From positions 1-42,065 of the forward strand of contig JAENWR010000021.1 of NCBI GenBank assembly GCA_016649895.1: a stretch of DNA of 42,065 nt, written 5' to 3'. Each line of letters starts with the position of its first letter. Positions within the stretch are counted from its first letter, which is position 1. Positions 39,169 to 42,065 of the stretch are shown here, piece after piece. The position numbers and the translations under genes were made by a program. Source of the stretch: Acidimicrobiia bacterium. GTDB taxonomy: Bacteria > Actinomycetota > Acidimicrobiia > Acidimicrobiales > SKKL01. A model generated the notes under the pieces. It did not search any database. It saw only the letters and a list, made by a program, of their open reading frames with translations, and was not told the DNA's origin.

Positions 39169-39422
39169 CTGCGTTGCTCACCGACCAGGTCGCTGACGGT
39201 TCCGGCCGCGCTGATGCGGCGAACCGTCCGATGGCGCTTCGGACTCTCCGCCGGGGTGACGAGCCCTTCGGCGATGAGGCGGTCGATCGGGCGGGGTTGG
39301 TCGAGTGGCACCAACCGCGCGACGGCCTTCCCGTGGTCGGTCACCGTGACCTCATGCCCCTCCCCAACCGCCTTGAGGTAGCGGCTGAGTTGATCTCTGA
39401 GCTCTCGAACTCCAGCTTCCAT
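39165..39422 (-). CDS. Phd/YefM-type antitoxin
   Basis: 85 residues from ATG 39422. The N-terminal VRELRDQLSRYLKAVGEGHE and VTVTDHGKAVARLVPL are the Phd/YefM DNA-binding signature. The C-terminal ~35 residues (RLIAEGLVTPAESPKRHRTV) should bind the toxin. Coupled to the downstream vapC by ATGA. It is transcribed away from the HAD gene at 39486 with 63 bp between starts. Confidence 0.9.
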   Translation of the reverse strand: MEAGVRELRDQLSRYLKAVGEGHEVTVTDHGKAVARLVPLDQPRPIDRLIAEGLVTPAESPKRHRTVRRISAAGTVSDLVGEQRR

Positions 39423-39472
39423 GAGCAAAGTATGGCGCCTTTTCTCTGGGGAAACTCGCCACCTCGGTCGGC

Positions 39473-39478
39473 TACGGT
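39473..39478 (+). promoter_or_regulatory. Leaderless -10 box of the HAD gene
   Basis: TACGGT ends 7 nt before GTG 39486. It gives the downstream haem genes a promoter independent of rex-hemACD. Confidence 0.45.
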
Positions 39479-39485
39479 CCGACGG

Positions 39486-40151
39486 GTGACCTTGCGTGCA
39501 CTCGTCTTCGACTTCGACGGACTCATCCTCGACACCGAGTGGCCCGAGTACCTGGCCGTGTCCGAGGCCTACGAGCAACACGGTCACCGCATGGAGGTCG
39601 TCGACTGGCAGGCCCGGGTCGGCACCGTCGGGGGCAGCTGGCTCGACGAGCTCGAAGAGCGGGTGGGCGCCCCCATCGACCGAGCGAGCGTCGGTTCGGT
39701 GTGGGACTCCCGTCGCCTCGGCCTCATCGGCGCGTCCGAGCCGCTGCCGGGTATCGTCGACCTGATCGACGCTGGCCACGCGGCCGGGCTGCGGCTCGCC
39801 GTTGCGTCGAGCGCGACCGTGCGGTGGCTCGACGAGCAACTCACCCGCCTCGGGCTCCACGGCCGCTTCGATGCGCTGCGCGGACGCGACAGCGTCGGCG
39901 GCGTCGCCAAGCCGGCTCCCGACGTCTACCTCGCCGCGCTCGAGGCGCTCCACGTCGATGCCGGCGAGGCGGTGGCGCTCGAGGACTCGCCCCATGGCAT
40001 CGCCGCAGCCAAGGGCGCTGGCCTGGCGTGCGTGGCCATCCCCAACCGGGTGACGGCGGGCGGCGACTTCTCGGCCGCCGACCTCCTGGTCGAGTCGGCG
40101 AGGGTGCTCACGCTCGACCGGCTGGAGGCCCTCGTCGGATCGTCCTCGTAG
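39486..40151 (+). CDS. HAD-superfamily phosphatase (beta-phosphoglucomutase-like)
   Basis: 221 residues from GTG 39486. Motif I is VFDFDGLILDTE (D9 nucleophile and D11), motif II is AVASSATV, motif III includes GVAKPAPDVYLAAL and motif IV LEDSPHGIAAAKGAG. The cap is the small helical type of the phosphoglucomutase-like subfamily. It should hydrolyse or isomerise a small phosphorylated metabolite; no link to tetrapyrroles is evident. Its TAG stop is part of the hemB -10 box. Confidence 0.9.
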   Translation: MTLRALVFDFDGLILDTEWPEYLAVSEAYEQHGHRMEVVDWQARVGTVGGSWLDELEERVGAPIDRASVGSVWDSRRLGLIGASEPLPGIVDLIDAGHAAGLRLAVASSATVRWLDEQLTRLGLHGRFDALRGRDSVGGVAKPAPDVYLAALEALHVDAGEAVALEDSPHGIAAAKGAGLACVAIPNRVTAGGDFSAADLLVESARVLTLDRLEALVGSSS

Positions 40152-40154
40152 GAT
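40149..40154 (+). promoter_or_regulatory. Leaderless -10 box of hemB
   Basis: TAGGAT ends 7 nt before ATG 40162, overlapping the HAD stop codon. It suggests that hemB-hemL can be transcribed on their own. Confidence 0.45.
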
Positions 40155-40161
40155 CGGGCCC

Positions 40162-41142
40162 ATGAGCTTCCCCCAGCGCCGTCTCCGCCGCCTGCGCCGA
40201 ACCGATGCCCTCCGCCGCCTGGTGGCCGAGACCCGCCTGTCGCCCGACGATCTGGTCGCCCCCTTGTTCGTGCGCGAGGGCATCGACGAGCCCCGGCCGA
40301 TCGTCTCGCTCCCCGGCCAGGTGCAGCACACCCGCGAGTCGCTCCGCAAGGAGGTCGCGGCGCTGCGCGACCTCGGGGTGCCGGCTGTCATCTTGTTCGG
40401 CATCCCGCTCGTGAAGGACGCCAACGGCAGCGGCGCCTCCGATCCCCAGGGCATCGTGCAGCTGGCGCTGCGCGACCTGCGCGACGAGGTCGGCGACGAC
40501 ATGGTGCTCATGGCCGACCTCTGCATCGACGAGTACACCGACCACGGCCACTGCGGCGTCGTCACCGCCACCGGCGAGGTCGACAACGACGCGACCCTCG
40601 AGATCTACGCCGAGGCCGCAGTGGCCCAGGCCGATGCCGGCGCCGACGTCGTGGCCCCCAGCGGGATGATGGACGGCCAGGTGATGGCCATCCGCGACGC
40701 CCTCGACGACGAGTCGTTCGAGCAGGTGTCGATCCTGGCCTACGCCGCAAAGTACGCATCGGGGCTCTACGGGCCGTTCCGCGAGGCGGTCGACGTCACC
40801 ATCGCCGGCAGCGGCCACCGCAAGGGCTACCAGCAGGACTATCGCAACGGGCGCGAAGCCATGGAGGAGATCCGGGCCGACATCGCCGAGGGTGCCGACA
40901 TGGTGATGGTGAAGCCGGCGGTCACCTACCTCGACCTCATCGCCCGGGCCCGAGCCGAGCTCGACATCCCCATCGCCGCCTACCACGTGTCGGGCGAGTA
41001 CTCGATGATCAAGGCGGCGGGGGAGCGGGGCTGGATCGACGCCGACGAGGTCGCCCTCGAACAGATCACCGCCGTCAAGCGGGCCGGCGCCGACCTCATC
41101 CTCACCTACTTCGCGCGAGAGCTCGCCGAGCAACTGGGATGA
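40162..41142 (+). CDS. hemB: Porphobilinogen synthase (delta-aminolevulinic acid dehydratase)
   Basis: 326 residues. Both active-site lysines are present: K197 in [17 protein letters not shown] and K251 in [23 protein letters not shown] is conserved. The metal site reads [15 protein letters not shown]121, D123, C131, so one of the three zinc cysteines is Asp. This is intermediate between the zinc type (C, C, C) and the magnesium type (A/D). It condenses two aminolevulinates. Its stop overlaps the hemL start by 4 bp (ATGA). Confidence 0.95.
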   Translation: MSFPQRRLRRLRRTDALRRLVAETRLSPDDLVAPLFVREGIDEPRPIVSLPGQVQHTRESLRKEVAALRDLGVPAVILFGIPLVKDANGSGASDPQGIVQLALRDLRDEVGDDMVLMADLCIDEYTDHGHCGVVTATGEVDNDATLEIYAEAAVAQADAGADVVAPSGMMDGQVMAIRDALDDESFEQVSILAYAAKYASGLYGPFREAVDVTIAGSGHRKGYQQDYRNGREAMEEIRADIAEGADMVMVKPAVTYLDLIARARAELDIPIAAYHVSGEYSMIKAAGERGWIDADEVALEQITAVKRAGADLILTYFARELAEQLG

Positions 41143-42065
41143 CCACCAACGACGAACTGTTCGAGCGGGGCCAACGGGTCATCCCTGGCGGGGTCAACTC
41201 GCCGGTGCGGGCCTTCGGCTCGGTGGGTGGCACCCCCTACTTCGTCGCCCGTGGGGAGGGGGCCCACGTCATCGACGTCGAGGGGCGTCGCTACATCGAC
41301 TACGTCCAGAGCTACGGCGCGTCGATCCTCGGCCACGCCCACCCCGAGGTGGTCGAAGCGATCTGTGCCGCCGCCACCGAGGGCACCACGTTCGGCGCGC
41401 CCACCGAGCGCGAGGTGCTGCTCGCCGAGGAGCTCATCTCGCGGGTGCCGGGGATGGACATGGTTCGGCTGGTGTCGAGCGGTACCGAGGCCACCATGTC
41501 GGCCATCCGCCTGGCTCGGGGTGCCACCGGCCGCGACAAGATCGTGAAGTTCGCTGGCAACTACCACGGCCACGCCGATGCGCTGCTGGTGGCGGGCGGC
41601 AGCAGCGTGGCCGAGCAGGCCACCTCCGACTCGGCCGGCGTCACTGCGGGCGCGGTCGCCGACACGGTCGTGGCCCCCTACAACGTGGTGCCGCCGGTGG
41701 GCGACGACGTGGCGGTGGTCATCGTCGAGCCGGTGGCCGCCAACATGGGGCTCGTCGCGCCAGCCCCGGGCTTCCTCGAGGGCCTGCGCCAGGCGTGCGA
41801 CGCCGCCGGGGCGCTGCTCATGTTCGACGAGGTCATCACTGGCTTCCGCCTCGGGGTGGGCGGTGCCACCGAGCGCTTCGGCGTCACCCCCGACCTGTGG
41901 GCGTTCGGCAAGGTCATCGGCGGCGGCCTGCCCGTGGGGGCGTTCGGAGGCCGCCGGGCGCTGATGGAGTGCCTGGCTCCCCTGGGGCCCGTCTACCAGG
42001 CGGGCACCCTGTCGGGGAACCCGCTGGCCACCGCGGCCGGGCTCACCGTCCTGGCCGAGCTCGAC
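41139..42065 (+). CDS. hemL: Glutamate-1-semialdehyde 2,1-aminomutase, 3' end cut by window
   Basis: 309 residues are in the window of about 430 expected; the frame is open at the right edge. [59 protein letters not shown] and [18 protein letters not shown] (K258, PLP Schiff base) identify GSA aminomutase rather than another class III aminotransferase. It turns glutamate-1-semialdehyde into 5-aminolevulinate, feeding hemB. Translation is coupled to hemB. Confidence 0.95.
   Translation, partial: MTTNDELFERGQRVIPGGVNSPVRAFGSVGGTPYFVARGEGAHVIDVEGRRYIDYVQSYGASILGHAHPEVVEAICAAATEGTTFGAPTEREVLLAEELISRVPGMDMVRLVSSGTEATMSAIRLARGATGRDKIVKFAGNYHGHADALLVAGGSSVAEQATSDSAGVTAGAVADTVVAPYNVVPPVGDDVAVVIVEPVAANMGLVAPAPGFLEGLRQACDAAGALLMFDEVITGFRLGVGGATERFGVTPDLWAFGKVIGGGLPVGAFGGRRALMECLAPLGPVYQAGTLSGNPLATAAGLTVLAELD

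Overview
The window is very GC-rich DNA from a chromosome that looks like an uncultured actinobacterium, most likely of class Acidimicrobiia. The evidence is a mycothiol glycosyltransferase (MshA) next to a YbjN protein, an RsiG-type anti-sigma factor, a Rex-HemA-HemC-HemD-HemB-HemL tetrapyrrole cluster, many GTG starts, 1-4 bp overlaps between genes, and repeated TANNNT boxes 6-7 nt before start codons, as expected for leaderless mRNAs. The taxonomic placement is inference; no rRNA gene is present.

Layout. 1-2.6 kb is a scar region: a probable PhnG fragment and a frameshifted PhnE fragment (phosphonate genes) flank two toxin-antitoxin modules and a NUDIX hydrolase. 2.7-5.6 kb holds a PLP-dependent decarboxylase, a small unknown protein, a GlsB/YeaQ membrane protein and a secreted HNH nuclease with an Excalibur tail. 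5.63-8.79 kb is a 3.1-kb island inserted at the 3' end of a tRNA-Lys(UUU) gene and bounded by a perfect 45-bp direct repeat. It carries one five-gene operon (XRE regulator, DUF6978-like, DUF1828-like, ImmA/IrrE-like protein with a broken HEXXH, two-helix membrane protein) and no integrase. This is the best candidate for an undescribed, possibly defensive, system. 8.9-15.1 kb has an M15 peptidase lipoprotein, YceI, an XRE/MmyB regulator, a CoA transferase, a basic coiled-coil protein, a kinase-like protein lacking its catalytic loop, and an acyl-CoA dehydrogenase.

15.1-18.5 kb is a second notable locus. An ECF sigma factor is flanked by two membrane-anchored proteins that both carry a domain like the extracellular domain of FtsX, with the two outer domains in swapped order, followed by a GerMN lipoprotein. 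The downstream partner overlaps the sigma gene and is likely its anti-sigma factor. 18.5-23.4 kb (minus strand) is a run of a Ski2-like helicase, GNAT, MBL-fold hydrolase and histidine phosphatase. 23.4-28.3 kb holds a GNAT, a MoaD-like protein, a CdsA-like membrane protein, a 63-bp hairpin tandem repeat, a reduced cytochrome b-like protein that keeps only one of two haem ligand pairs, a second kinase-like protein without a catalytic loop, a HhH-PHP protein and RsiG.

28.3-35 kb has mshA, ybjN, an MFS exporter, proC, a SAM hydrolase, a 29-residue membrane peptide and a two-gene ABC exporter. 35-42 kb is the tetrapyrrole cluster: the redox sensor Rex, then hemA, hemC, hemD, an inserted antisense VapBC-like module, a HAD phosphatase, hemB and hemL (cut by the window end). 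Together these convert glutamyl-tRNA toward uroporphyrinogen III, presumably under NADH/NAD+ control through Rex.

Several proteins have lost catalytic residues while their reading frames stay open: two kinase-like proteins, the ImmA-like protein, the cytochrome b-like protein and the PhnG remnant.
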